64,000 nt of DNA from Piezodorus guildinii (GCA_023052935.1 CM041292.1:92797169-92861168); one strand, 5' to 3'. Counted from the stretch's first letter, positions 19,286 to 29,757 are shown. The notes: generated by a model from the sequence alone, not told the origin. A program made the numbers and translations.

Positions 19286-22200
19286 GGAGGGTTGATGGGA
19301 AGGGGCAACTGTCAACCCGTAGCATCAAAGGCCCCAGGGTCGCCGTGAGAATCGCGACAATAGGGAGCAAGACAAATAGTTTTTATGTGGATGGAATGGT
19401 GAACGGGCAGCTGCGGAGTTTTCTGCTGGATACCGGCGCAACCATGACAATACTGAACCCGAAGGCAGTTAACGCTAAGAAGATATTACCTACCACTTGG
19501 GCGTTACGGACAGCCACAGGACAGCCAGCCGAGGTCTACGGGGAGACAGTTGCCACTTTCTTCATCGGGGGCCAACGTCTAGAGCACCGCGTTCTCGTGG
19601 CGAAAATAGACGAGGAAGTCATCTTCGGCATGGACTTGATGATCAAATACGGGATCAAGCTGGACATGTCGAGAGGTGTGATGACGCTGGGAGACGAAGA
19701 GGTCATCCTTCGGCAGGGAAAGGACCTCTATGCACGAGTACTCCTACTAGAAGACACCACCTTACCTGCACGGAGTCAAATTCTGACGCATGGGACGATC
19801 AATGGACGACTACCGGAGGGTCAATGTCTTCTACTTGAACCTGGGAAGCACGAGGAGCAGGAAGTCGGACGCGGTGTTCTGGTTGCAAGGTCTCTCATCA
19901 AGGTCGGACATACCACCCCAATCCGACTGATGAATCTGAACAGCTTCCCGGTGACACTAAAGAGAGGAACACCAGTCGGAGAATGTACGGCCGCTACCTC
20001 AGTAGTCCGACAGCTACAACGTAACCCCACCGAGCAACGAGGACTACCCGAAGAATTAAAAGGATTCGTGGAGGAATCATGCAGAAAACTTTCGCCTGAA
20101 CAGAGCGAAATCGTGAAGGGATTGATTACCCGATGGCAGGACATTTTCGAGATCAGCTCAGGACCACGGGGTAGAACGAACATCGTCCAGCACAAAATTG
20201 ACACCGGGGATACACAGCCCATCCGACAGATCCCGAGGAGGCTGCCGCTAGCTAAACGAAAGGATGCCGAGGAGATGATTAAGGATATGGCGAATGATGG
20301 TGTCATCGAGCCCTCGAGTAGCCCATGGATGTCTCCTGTCGTACTGGTGAAAAAGAAAGATGGGACGACAAGATTCTGCGTAGATTACCGTCTTTTGAAC
20401 AACGCCACGAAGAAGGACAGTTACCCACTCCCAAGGATTGACGACACGCTGGACACCATAGAGGGTTGCAAACTATTTTCTACCTTGGATCTCCGCAGTG
20501 GATATTGGCAGGTTGGATTGGCACCGGAAGATAAGGAGAAGACGGCATTTTCAATCGGCACTGGCCTCTGGCAATTTACGGTAATGCCATTCGGGCTTTG
20601 CAATGCACCTGCAACGTTCGAGAGGCTGATGGAAAGCGTCTTAAGAGGCCTTTCTTGGGAGATATGCCTGGTTTACTTGGACGACATCATTGTACTGGGA
20701 AAATCCTTCACTCACCATCTGGAGAATCTGGAGCGGGTCTTCGAACGGCTGCGTGCAGCTAATCTAAAACTGAACCCGAAGAAGTGCAATCTCTTCCGAA
20801 GGCAAGTCAACTACCTGGGGCATGTTGTATCAGACAACGGAGTTGCTGTTGACCCAGAGAAGATTACAGCGATCACCAATTGGCCAGCACCTCGAGATAA
20901 GCACCAAGTGAGAAGTTTCCTCGGGCTCTGCACCTACTACAGGAGGTACGTGAAAGGATTCGCCAACATCGCAAAACCTCTTACCAGGCTCACTGAGGAA
21001 AAACGGACTTTCCTTTGGGATCGCGAGTGTCAGGCTTCATTTGAGGAGTTAAAGAAGAAATTGAGTAGTGCGCCTATTCTAAGCTATCCACGTCCCGAGG
21101 GCAAGTTCATTCTTGACACAGATGCCAGCAACACTGCTATTGGAAGCGTCCTTTCCCAACTCCAAGACGGGGAAGAAAAGGTTATTGGGTACTTCAGCAA
21201 AGCACTGTCAGCTCCAGAACGCAACTACTGTGTCACAAGGAAAGAGCTTCTGGCAGTGGTTAAGTCCATAGAGCACTTTCATAAATACCTGTATGGAAGA
21301 AGATTTCTACTGAGAACGGACCACGCAGCTCTAATGTGGCTGCTGCGATTCAAGTCACCGGAGGGACAAGTTGCACGGTGGATCGAGCGCCTTCAGGAAT
21401 ATGACTTCGAATCTGCTCATCGTTCTGGAACGAGTCACCGGAATGCGGATGCGCTCTCAAGGAGACCCTGTGACGGAGAATGCAAGCATTGTTCTCGACA
21501 AGAAGAAAAGCAAGCAACAGTGTTGCGGACTACGGTCGTTACCGACGGTTGGCAGGACACACAACTGGCAAAGGAACAGGACGAGGACCCGGACTTGAAA
21601 CAAATAAGGGAATGGAAGCTATCAGGCCAAAGGAGACCAAGCTGGCAGGATGTTGCTCCAATGTCGAAAAATATAAAAACCTATTGGGCTCAATGGAACT
21701 CCATTCTACTGGACAAAGGTCTGCTGAAACGAGCATTGGAGAACACAGAGGGAGATCAGCGGAGACTACAGCTCATCGTACCAAAGATTAAAGTGCCCGA
21801 AGTACTGAGGGAATTACATGATGGAGCATCTGGTGGCCACCTTGGAGTTCACCGGACATTAGAAAAGGTTCGTGAACGCTTTTACTGGGCAAACCTCAAG
21901 GACGATGTGTTAGATTGGTGCCGGCGGTGTGCAACTTGTGCCGCCTCTAATGGACCGATAAGGAAAAAGAAGGCACCTATGAAGAAATACAACGTAGGAG
22001 CACCATTCGAGAGAATAGCGGTAGACATCGCTGGCCCTTTTCCTGTGACAGATAATGGCAACCGATACATTCTCGTGGCCATGGATTATTTTTCAAAGTG
22101 GGTGGAAGCTTACGCCCTTCCGAATCAGGAGGCCGCCACGGTTGCAGATGTTCTCGTGAAGCAGCTCGTCAGTCGGTTTGGGGTGCCCATGGAACTTCAT

Positions 22201-22563
22201 GCTGACCAAGGAAGAAACTTTGAGTCGGCAGTCTTCACCAGGATGTGCGAGGCTCTAGGAATACGGAAGACCAGAACGACGCCTCTTCACCCTCAGTCCG
22301 ATGGCATGGTAGAGCGCATGAACAGGACGATGGGTCGATATTTGGCCAAGGTAGTTTCTGACCATCAGCGAGACTGGGACCAATATCTTCATCTGTTCTT
22401 GCTAGCCTATCGTAGTTCAGTCAATGAAACGACAGGGCAGACCCCCGCCAATGTCGTGTTCGGTAGAGAACTACGCTTGCCTTGCGATCTGAAATTCGGT
22501 TTCAAGCCTGATGAAGAGGTCGCCGGAGAAGACTACGTCATACAAGGCGCCAGACTCCCTTAG
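19210..22563 (+). CDS. Pol: protease, reverse transcriptase, RNase H, integrase (1117 aa)
   Basis: Enzyme polyprotein of the gypsy element. Residue numbers are counted from the ATG at 19210, which need not be used because translation probably enters from gag by -1 frameshifting in the 76-bp overlap. Protease: LLDTGA (D74). Reverse transcriptase: LDLRSGYWQV (D427) and YLDD (D491, D492). RNase H: D636/D638, E679 and D704. Integrase: zinc-binding H870, H877, C907 and C910, and the catalytic triad D939, D999 and E1035 with DD35E spacing. All catalytic residues are present. The protein stops soon after ELRLPCDLKFG, about where the integrase C-terminal (GPY/F-type) domain should begin, so that domain is missing. 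Candidate slip sites near the gag stop (ggaaaac, ggaaaag) are not canonical. Confidence 0.94.
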   Translation: MELRSTWTPQKQVSYQEAGKATGKLRRVDGKGQLSTRSIKGPRVAVRIATIGSKTNSFYVDGMVNGQLRSFLLDTGATMTILNPKAVNAKKILPTTWALRTATGQPAEVYGETVATFFIGGQRLEHRVLVAKIDEEVIFGMDLMIKYGIKLDMSRGVMTLGDEEVILRQGKDLYARVLLLEDTTLPARSQILTHGTINGRLPEGQCLLLEPGKHEEQEVGRGVLVARSLIKVGHTTPIRLMNLNSFPVTLKRGTPVGECTAATSVVRQLQRNPTEQRGLPEELKGFVEESCRKLSPEQSEIVKGLITRWQDIFEISSGPRGRTNIVQHKIDTGDTQPIRQIPRRLPLAKRKDAEEMIKDMANDGVIEPSSSPWMSPVVLVKKKDGTTRFCVDYRLLNNATKKDSYPLPRIDDTLDTIEGCKLFSTLDLRSGYWQVGLAPEDKEKTAFSIGTGLWQFTVMPFGLCNAPATFERLMESVLRGLSWEICLVYLDDIIVLGKSFTHHLENLERVFERLRAANLKLNPKKCNLFRRQVNYLGHVVSDNGVAVDPEKITAITNWPAPRDKHQVRSFLGLCTYYRRYVKGFANIAKPLTRLTEEKRTFLWDRECQASFEELKKKLSSAPILSYPRPEGKFILDTDASNTAIGSVLSQLQDGEEKVIGYFSKALSAPERNYCVTRKELLAVVKSIEHFHKYLYGRRFLLRTDHAALMWLLRFKSPEGQVARWIERLQEYDFESAHRSGTSHRNADALSRRPCDGECKHCSRQEEKQATVLRTTVVTDGWQDTQLAKEQDEDPDLKQIREWKLSGQRRPSWQDVAPMSKNIKTYWAQWNSILLDKGLLKRALENTEGDQRRLQLIVPKIKVPEVLRELHDGASGGHLGVHRTLEKVRERFYWANLKDDVLDWCRRCATCAASNGPIRKKKAPMKKYNVGAPFERIAVDIAGPFPVTDNGNRYILVAMDYFSKWVEAYALPNQEAATVADVLVKQLVSRFGVPMELHADQGRNFESAVFTRMCEALGIRKTRTTPLHPQSDGMVERMNRTMGRYLAKVVSDHQRDWDQYLHLFLLAYRSSVNETTGQTPANVVFGRELRLPCDLKFGFKPDEEVAGEDYVIQGARLP

Positions 22564-23104
22564 GGTAACGCAGACAGTTTACAGAGACATATTCTCGTTA
22601 CCGGTAGACTATGCTCTAGCACATTGTGTCGCCGAACATCTGAGGAATTCCCGGGGGATTGCGACGGTCTTCAGGAAGAAGTTCGCTGGAATTGAAGAGC
22701 TGGAACGCCAGGGACCAAGAGTTGGGAAGACTCTCCATCAAGAGCATGAAGGCCGGCACCTGTTTTACTTGGTTACCAAGAGTTCATCAGAGCAGAAGCC
22801 GACATACGACACACTGCGCCGGAGTCTTGACGACCTGCGGAGAAAGCTTCTGGAACTGCGTGTCACCAAGCTCGCCATCCCGAAGTTGGGTTGTGGATAC
22901 GATGGCCTGGAGTGGAGGATTGTCAGGAACATTGTAGAAGAGACGTTCGCCAACTCTGGAGTCATCATAATGGTATGCACGTTCAACCCCTGGAAAGACA
23001 AAACACCTACATCGGAGGAAGATCAGCATCGCTCAGCTTCTGCAATCAGTGCTCTGGGGCAGAGCACGTCTAAGGAGGGGGTAGTGCTACGGTCAAGACA
23101 ATGA
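22511..23104 (+). CDS. Macrodomain protein, OARD1/TARG1-like ADP-ribose hydrolase family (197 aa)
   Basis: Residues about 17-158 match the compact macrodomain of the OARD1 (TARG1/C6orf130) type, which binds ADP-ribose and removes it from acidic side chains or from O-acetyl-ADP-ribose. Visible landmarks: DYALAHCV (about 33-40), GIATVFRKKF (49-58), LFYLVTK (K90), KPTYDTLRRSL (96-106) and IPKLGCGYDGLEW (123-135, D131). K90 and D131 correspond to the catalytic Lys and Asp described for human TARG1, and their 41-residue spacing is the same. The substrate loop reads RNSRGIA where relatives usually have a Gly-Ala-Gly-type loop, a possible change in activity. The C-terminal 40 residues are unrelated; the frame crosses the polypurine tract and stops inside the 3' LTR. 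The ORF overlaps pol by 53 nt in the +1 frame. Expression could need a spliced RNA or a frameshift. Fold assignment is strong; activity and role are inference. Confidence 0.88.
   Translation: MKRSPEKTTSYKAPDSLRVTQTVYRDIFSLPVDYALAHCVAEHLRNSRGIATVFRKKFAGIEELERQGPRVGKTLHQEHEGRHLFYLVTKSSSEQKPTYDTLRRSLDDLRRKLLELRVTKLAIPKLGCGYDGLEWRIVRNIVEETFANSGVIIMVCTFNPWKDKTPTSEEDQHRSASAISALGQSTSKEGVVLRSRQ
23071..23084 (+). promoter_or_regulatory. Polypurine tract
   Basis: aaggagggggtag immediately precedes the 3' LTR and would prime second-strand synthesis. It lies within the coding frame of the macrodomain ORF. Confidence 0.8.
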
Positions 23105-23655
23105 CGGGTGGACCACGCCTGGAGGGGCCTAGATGAGGCTAGAGACTTCTGGACCTGGACAGTCCTCGAAGTGCCTGGAACGGCCCACCCTTCTTACCTG
23201 CGCCCAACGTGGGGCTAGAAGATTCGGCGGTGGTACAAATAGAGGTCCCCTGAGCCTGGGTGAGTCAGTCTTAATCCGGCTCAACAAGTATCAGTGATGT
23301 GTCAGTGAACAGTGACAGTGAACAGTTCGTGACAGTGTGACAGTATAGTGAAACTGTGTGTCAATATTGTGATAACCGGTCGGTGGGAAATTAGAAGACT
23401 GTAGTTTATATATGTGTTTTATAGTTGTAAGTTCTAGAATAAGTCTAACAGATTGTATGAATTTACGTAAGTAGTTTATTTGTTAGGAATACCTCATTTT
23501 ATATGTATACTGTTTAGTAGTTAAGCTAGTGATTCCATTATTATTGTTAATATAGTGGTTAGTAATCTCTTTGTATTTGTGTTTTCTGTATTTAATAAAT
23601 ATTTGTAATTTGTAAACTGGAGTAGTTCATTTCTCACACCCCGTAGCCCGTAACA
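23085..23655 (+). repeat. 3' LTR (571 bp)
   Basis: Same length and, by eye, same sequence as the 5' LTR; ends at cccgtaaca followed by the duplicated atat. Confidence 0.95.
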
Positions 23656-24103
23656 ATATTTTCGCCCGCGATTATAAAACTAAAATAAAACGAATCCCGC
23701 TAATCCGACTACCAGACCTTGTATCGCAAATGTCTTAAAATTAAAGTATCGGTTATACTTATTATTATATTCGTGACTAATTATATCTAGAAAGGCTCCT
23801 GGGAACATTAAACAAGCCACAAGGGTTAAAAACACAAGGTGTAATTAAAATAACCATTAAAACATAAAAGCATGTTAATTTTATTTTTATTATTTTATTG
23901 AAATCGAAAAAGGTTGAATTTGAAATGGAAAAGGTTGAATTTGACTTGGAAAAGGTTGAATTTGACTTGGAAAAGGTTGAATTTGACTTGGAAAAGGTTG
24001 AATTTGACTTGGAAAAGGTTGAATTTGACTTGGAAAAGGTTGAATTTGACTTGGAAAAGGTTGAATTTGACTTGGAAAAGGTTGAATTTGACTTGGAAAT
24101 GCT
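23656..24103. repeat. FB2 right terminus: subterminal stretch and 21-bp repeats
   Basis: Continues the right arm interrupted by the gypsy element ('attttcgcccgcgattataa' and on). It then holds nine 21-bp units (one variant and eight standard) and the end ggaaatgct. Repetitive open frames across 23890-24188 are products of the 21-bp unit. Confidence 0.9.
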
Positions 24104-25120
24104 ATATATACTGACATTTGCTAGTATTTTTAAATTCTCTTTTCATGATCAGTATTTGTATTTTTTAGGAAATATCATCAGGATCTAGGTTTTCTACTCA
24201 TGTTTAACTATTCGGACTTATCGATTTTCTCCTCATTAACTGTTGTAATATAATCACTATATCAAATATTTTCAGCAGATTGTGCATGGTACATGCGTGT
24301 AAGGTAATACCGGGAATATTTCTTTCTAGATCAATGGTTATTATCGTGCAAGTAGTGCATTTAATTAAAATTCCATTTACACTGGCAGTTAATCGAAATA
24401 ATTACATATCGTCCAAAAGTAAGTAAATAGTGACAGATCAACAGATTACTGATATACTTTAAAGCTTTTTTTTAGAAATTAGTCGTAGAACTATAAAACA
24501 AGACTTTTAAGAAAAGTTATACGGTCATCGTTTTTTGCTATAACAATGCTTACTAGACGAACGCTCTATCCTCCCAATTAACTAAAAAAAAAGAATCATC
24601 TTTGTGAATCTCTTAACTTGGGCTTGCAGTGTCGAACTATGTGCATTCAGAAAGCCATCGTTCCACTCGTATTTAATCACTATAATCCAAAATGCTTCGT
24701 TATTTACACAACACTAACAATCTTTTAACTCTTGGTTTATCTTTGGTTCCAGATTTTTCACCGATTCGTATAAGATGATGGCCAAGGGACCTCCTGATCT
24801 AGAATTGTTACTGGAGTGCTGGCTAGTTTCTTTGTATGTTTGTTATTTCATTAAAGCATTCTTTCTTCGAATTTTCTAAATTTATTACTTCCCTTTACAT
24901 CTCTAAATGCCAATAAATATATTTAACAAAGTGACACTTCTGCTTCTTAATCTTTAAGGTCAATATCACGATACACCCAAAATAGAAACAATTCAATCTT
25001 GCAATTCTTTAATGAAACAAACAATGATTAGTTAACTTCTTATATAAAACATTCCATATTCGTGAACTTAATGGGTATTTCCTTCAGCATAGGGAATCCG
25101 CAGAAATCACGATAGTTATT
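24104..25120. other. AT-rich non-coding sequence
   Basis: No coding stretch or recognised repeat. Confidence 0.4.
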
Positions 25121-25124
25121 TGGC

Positions 25125-25460
25125 TCTGACTTGTACAAATTCTTGGAGGATTCTGGTCCAGCTCGCGCGTGATCCGGACTTGATCCGGTTTGCGGACGAA
25201 GCGCCTCGGGACGAACGTTGCTTAGCCAGGGCCGGGTAGAAAGTCCATTGTGGAGCTAAAGGAGACCATGCCGGTATTGTCCCATTGTCTCCATTCTGTG
25301 GTCTCGCATACCAGCCCTCTCATTAATCATAGCGCAGTTGCTTATTTTTAGCGTGTGGGCACAGGCCCTGATGCCGTATGGTAATGTCCGAAAGGTTACA
25401 CCACCATCCACTCCTCCCATTAGCTTTCAAAATGGTCTTTCGTGACTCGGAATATTCCCT
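25125..25460. other. GC-rich island 2, candidate conserved non-coding element
   Basis: About 335 bp of balanced composition with cattaatcat near 25320. No usable open frame on either strand and no similarity to the repeats of this window. Confidence 0.3.
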
Positions 25461-26664
25461 TTGACAAGCAGGTGAAACTATTTGCTCAAATGTGTTGTAG
25501 ACTAACTTGGGTAATGTAAGTAGACATTACTTGCTAAACTCCTGTTATTCAATTAGTTAAAAGAAGTTTCATAAGCCTTCTCTTTCTTAATGTCCGATTT
25601 TTACAAAATACTTAAAAATTTTTTTTTTTTCTATTCAACACCTTTATAAATTTTGTATCGATAGATTTCATATGTAAATCCATCCTCTGGTACGTCCCGA
25701 CACTAGGTCTCCGCGAACTCCTTCTAGGCCAGGTGACGGATTTTGATACGGTATTCACTATCATTTAGAAAATTGTTTTTTAAAGGTTCATAAGTAAAAT
25801 ACACTGCAATTAAGTTATTAAAATATACCGTTGGAAAGAGTAAGAGTTTAAAGAAATTAACACGCAATAAAAGAAGTTAAAGTTAACAGAAAGTTGTCAA
25901 AAGCTTATGAAATCATGAACATATGTTATTTATAAATGCAATGAGGGAGGTTATGAAGATTCTGCGTTGCGCCGTACCGTTTCGTCAGTTATAATCCTAT
26001 ATACAGTATGCAAGATATTAGAAAATGTCATGGAATAATTCGTACGTTGTTAAAACAAATGGAAACTATTTTATGAAAGCAGGTGTTCCCATGTAATCTT
26101 AATGGCATTCTCAAGTAAACCGAATTAAAATGAATTTTTAATTGTTCTTCTCTATGTTTATAAAATAATATCGCATTTCTTCTTTTCCGCGAACTCCTTC
26201 TAAACCACTGGACGGTGTATGATACGGTTTAGGCGATCGTTTTCGAAAAGTTTATAAATAAAATACTTTGCAATTATTTTTTTCATTAGAATAGAAAATT
26301 AAATTTTCTCTAATTAAGTCATTAAAAAATATTTCTTGAAAAATTAGTTGTAGTACAGACCTATAATATACCGTTGGGAAACGTATGCTTCTAGAAAAGT
26401 TCGAAGATGAGAAGAAATAATGGTAACATAAGGGTAATTGTGTTTTAATGTGTTCAGAAATTGGATTATAATTCTGCTAAGTTGTTGTAATTTGTTCGAG
26501 GTATACATAGATAGTTATTGAGTTATTTGAAGAAAATTTGTTTTAAGGTTTTAGAACTTATGTTTCACAAACCTATTCTCATTGAAAATTCGGGCGGTTT
26601 GGAGAACATTCGTTAGAAAATTAAGGTTCATAGGCATTGTAATTTTGAGATAAAGTTTTTTTGT
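25461..26664. other. AT-rich non-coding sequence with decayed R850-like motifs
   Basis: Short stretches such as 'ataccgttggaaag' (about 25830) and 'atataccgttggga' (about 26370) recall the interior of R850. They are too short to define copies. A direct repeat 'cgcgaactccttcta' occurs near 25710 and 26190. Confidence 0.35.
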
Positions 26665-26822
26665 GTTTTTATTTTCACGTCCCTTTATGCTGTTGTGGCT
26701 AATCGGAAGATGCTACAGTAGGAGTTTTAAATTTTGTCTATGCAGACTTAATAATTTAACGAGTACCACACATCGCACAGGTTCGGGACCACCTTTTAAT
26801 GTCCCCTCCGAAGGACATCATA
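26665..26822 (-). repeat. SINE-a, 3' two thirds
   Basis: The reverse complement matches the 35838-36070 copy: 'gtcctycggaggggac', 'aggtggtcccgaacctgtgcg' region and the 'cataaagggacgtgaaaa' tail. Confidence 0.6.
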
Positions 26823-27344
26823 TTTTGAGATAAAGCAAAGACCACATAAGTGAATGGTATTGTAATTAAAATGCACTTATAATTGCACATTATTTTAACT
26901 AAAGAAGCTGTTTTATTCAAGTCTATTTTTGTGCTGGAAGTTTTAAGTAATGTTTATTTACAGTTTTATTATATCACTGGACAAATGGGCTTAAGTCATC
27001 ATTTTTAAGAAAAGGTGGATTCTATTTTTTCAAAAAAATGATATTTTTTCGAAGTTAGTATTTGACTATAAATAATAGTACCTTAAGAGGTAATATAGCT
27101 ATTGATAAATAAAGAAATATTTGAAAAGGATAAAAACTGATTTTTCAGAACTTTAGTAAATTGTCCTGTAAACTTCACATTCCAATACCCAAGCCACTTT
27201 GCACTAACATCAGCAATAGGTTTTCTAAAACTGAGAGTTATTGTTTTGAATGATAAAATTTTTAATATAGAAATCACATCCTAAAAAGCTAAAAAAACAT
27301 TTCTAATTGAATATAAAATCTATTAGGATTCCAATTAAAGATTC
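26823..27344. other. AT-rich non-coding sequence
   Basis: A 64-codon minus frame (27083-27277) has no domain or splice support. Confidence 0.3.
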
Positions 27345-27640
27345 CATACTGAGCATTGGCCTGAGAGACATGTGATCGGACATGATGGATGCTTGGAGTA
27401 GGTGGCTCGCCGTCCAACCCATAATATTGGACCATATAGGGCCGGGGTACATTCCACCGATCCAATGGCTGAGTCCATTACCTACTCGGCTAGCGGTCCA
27501 TTAATTGGATTAACCCGTGTAAAATAATAACGGGCCCCGTGTAATTAGGGCACTTCCTTTTGACATTTCTCTTCTGGGTGGGTCTTATCTTCGCCCAAGT
27601 GGAAGCGCCCTTATGGCAGTGGTAATTAAAGTGAAATCAA
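27345..27640. other. GC-rich island 3, candidate conserved non-coding element
   Basis: About 300 bp with three homeodomain-type cores (taattggatta near 27507, gtaattaggg near 27541, gtaattaaag near 27622). No open frame. Pattern suggests a regulatory element. Confidence 0.35.
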
Positions 27641-27984
27641 AATTATGTCAACGAAAATAGGCATGAAGATGACTTTACCCGAAAAGGGTGGACAGGTGAC
27701 AGAGAATGGCACCCATCAATAATTAGAGAACATTGGCAATATTTATATTTAATATGGTCTGATTTCTAATTGATTAAGATTAGTGGAAAGCATACATAAA
27801 TAAGGAGTATAACTTTTAATTTTGTATTTTAGGGAACAACGAGGCTGAATGTAAAATTTTGTATTACAAACTGTGGTAAACATGAGGAATGCTCGTGTTA
27901 ATTTTAAATTCTTACCGCAATTAATCCATGTCATAATATTTTTGCCAGTATAAGTGATCTGCTAAGCCTCATCAGAAAAGCCAT

Positions 27985-28672
27985 TGTCATAGGTTCCAAT
28001 TCCCTCATCATATCTAATACCAACTTTCCTAGCATAATCCTAAATGATCACCCAATCACCTTCAGTTCCTCTGTCAAAAATCTAGGTACTACTATCAGCT
28101 AAACCCTTTCTTGGAAGCCCCATATCCCAAAATCTCTCGAAGATCAGAAGTATCGTTAATTTTTTCTATCTCGTCATCTTCCACTACCAACCAGTAAGCT
28201 CCACGTATCCTCACTTACCTCTCCGCAATGACTTTTGCTCACACCACACATATATGTTAGCCTGTTGACTGTACTTGAGGACAGACGGAAGCGAGTTATT
28301 CACATTTTTCAAAGATCTGTCTTCAGCAGTTCAAAGAGGCCTCATGTTACCCTTTTAAATGGCGAGTTAAAGTGGCCTTTTCGCCACTCATAGAAAGTAT
28401 TTCCTAGGATCTTACCTTTACCAAACAATTAACATCGTTCCTACATCCACAGTCTATTTTCATATGAATCCTTAGCCCAATCACTTGAAACGCAAATGCA
28501 TCCCTACCCACAGAACTAGAACTTTTGATCGTACCTGTATTTTCCGCCGTACTAACCTTTGGAATTCTCTTATTAACCATATCTCCCATGCTCCTTCTTT
28601 ATCCTCATTCAAATCCTATTTTTTCCAAACCTTTTGTCAACCTAAACAGGTGCTCAGGAATCTCTGATATTT
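27985..28672 (+). pseudogene. Decayed CR1/L2-like reverse transcriptase C-terminus
   Basis: In shifting frames with stops it retains 'FSSSVKNLGT', 'SWKPHI', and near the end 'RTRTFDRTCIFRRTNLWNSL' followed by APSLSSFKS. That is the typical C-terminal pattern of CR1/L2-group ORF2. Only the last part (28485-28667) is an unbroken frame. 5'-truncated relic. Confidence 0.65.
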
Positions 28673-28729
28673 TAATTTTGGATATCAAACTTTAAATAAA
28701 CGAAAAAAAAAAGATTGTTTAGTCAAAAT

Positions 28730-29330
28730 TTAAATTTTGTTTACAAGAAAAACCAAAACAGATAACGTTCACACTACGACAAAATACTTGCCCACCAATT
28801 TTTATCGACAACAACCTAAGTCCTCAGACCAACTCTGTACATTACCTAGGACTGACACTCGATCGAAGGATGACTTGGGACCCAAATGTCAAGATGGAAA
28901 GACAGACTCTTAGCCACCGACTGAAAGCACTATACTCACTTTTATCTAAATCTTCAAAATAAAAAAATAGACAGAAACTGAATACATACACATACCTTCG
29001 TAAGCCAATGGGCTTACGCTTCACAGATTTTTGGTCCAGTAAAAAAGACTTACATACAAAAACTGCAATCATTTCAATCCAAAATTTTAAGACTGATAAC
29101 GACAGCTCCTTGGTATATAAACAACAGAACCCTACATACGGACTTAAAACAACCAACAGTTGACCAACATATACGAACACTCTATACTCGTTTTCCCAGT
29201 AAACTTAACGGACACGACAATGTACTGATTAACGACATGTCAATAGTTGAAATGCCAGTCAGAAGAAGGCTAAAGAGAGGCTGGATGAGGGACTTCCTCT
29301 GATGAAGCCATGGAAGGGATGCTACTGGGC
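28730..29330 (+). pseudogene. Decayed Jockey-like reverse transcriptase C-terminus
   Basis: Broken frames retain 'NSVHYLGLTLDRRMTWDPN' and 'HRLKALYSLLS', then 'APWYINNRTLHTDL' and 'RRRLKRGWMRDFL', the characteristic end of Jockey-group ORF2. Stops and frameshifts show an old copy. Confidence 0.7.
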
Positions 29331-29619
29331 ATTTTCCTTCTTCATGCCTACCAGGCCTGATCTAAATTTGTACAGCACATTTGCTGATTGTCAGATACAT
29401 TCTGAATATAGATGTAAAGAAAAAAAAAATTGTTTATAGATCCTTTTATTTTTCTTTTGAACACAACTCTTAATTTTTTGGTTATTTTTCTTTGAGTAAT
29501 ATTTTTAGGATTGTATATTATTATTAGAGAAGAAAGTATTCTCACAATTGTAAATAATAATTAATTGTGTTCCTTCTGTTTGCTGCCCAGACATATTAAA
29601 TATTTCAATATTAGATAAT

Positions 29620-29757
29620 TGTTATTTATCTAGGGACCCAGTCCCAGGATAAAATAATTTTCTATTCTTTCCTAAGAAAATTACACTGAGATTTGAACCC
29701 GCGACTCGCAAGACAGTAATCTAATACTCAATTGACTTACCACATCTCTTTCTCAAG
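29620..29757 (-). repeat. SINE-b head (tRNA-derived), decayed
   Basis: The reverse complement gives a tRNA-like stretch with a box-B-like gcgggttcaaatc and an A-box-like gtggtaagtcaattgag. It resembles the better copy at 42934-43228. Not a functional tRNA gene: arms do not pair fully. Confidence 0.45.

Larger units (their letters stand above)
17341..23655 (+). mobile_element. Ty3/gypsy LTR retrotransposon carrying a macrodomain ORF
   Basis: Complete element of 6315 bp inserted in the right arm of FB2. It is flanked by a 4-bp duplication (atat before 17341 and after 23655). LTRs start TG and end CA. Order: LTR, tRNA-Leu-type primer site, gag, pol (protease, reverse transcriptase, RNase H, integrase), macrodomain ORF, polypurine tract, LTR. 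Pol is in the -1 frame relative to gag and the macrodomain ORF is +1 relative to pol. Identical LTRs and intact frames show a very recent insertion. No envelope gene is present; the macrodomain ORF lies where env sits in errantivirus-type elements. Confidence 0.95.
14707..24103. mobile_element. Foldback element FB2 (both termini present, interrupted by the gypsy insertion)
   Basis: Both ends are present: agcatttcc at 14707 and its complement ggaaatgct ending at 24103. The left arm holds 21-bp repeats (14709-14840), the subterminal stretch and twelve 109-bp units. The right arm holds about six 109-bp units, then after the gypsy element the subterminal stretch (23656-23905) and nine 21-bp units (23908-24100). 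All FB ends here are flanked by tat/ata, so the target duplication may be just TA or ATA; no longer duplication is visible. It is non-coding. Confidence 0.8.

Noticed and set aside
22511..23104. Envelope gene in the env position
   Set aside because: No signal peptide, no transmembrane segment and no glycoprotein features; the sequence is a macrodomain.
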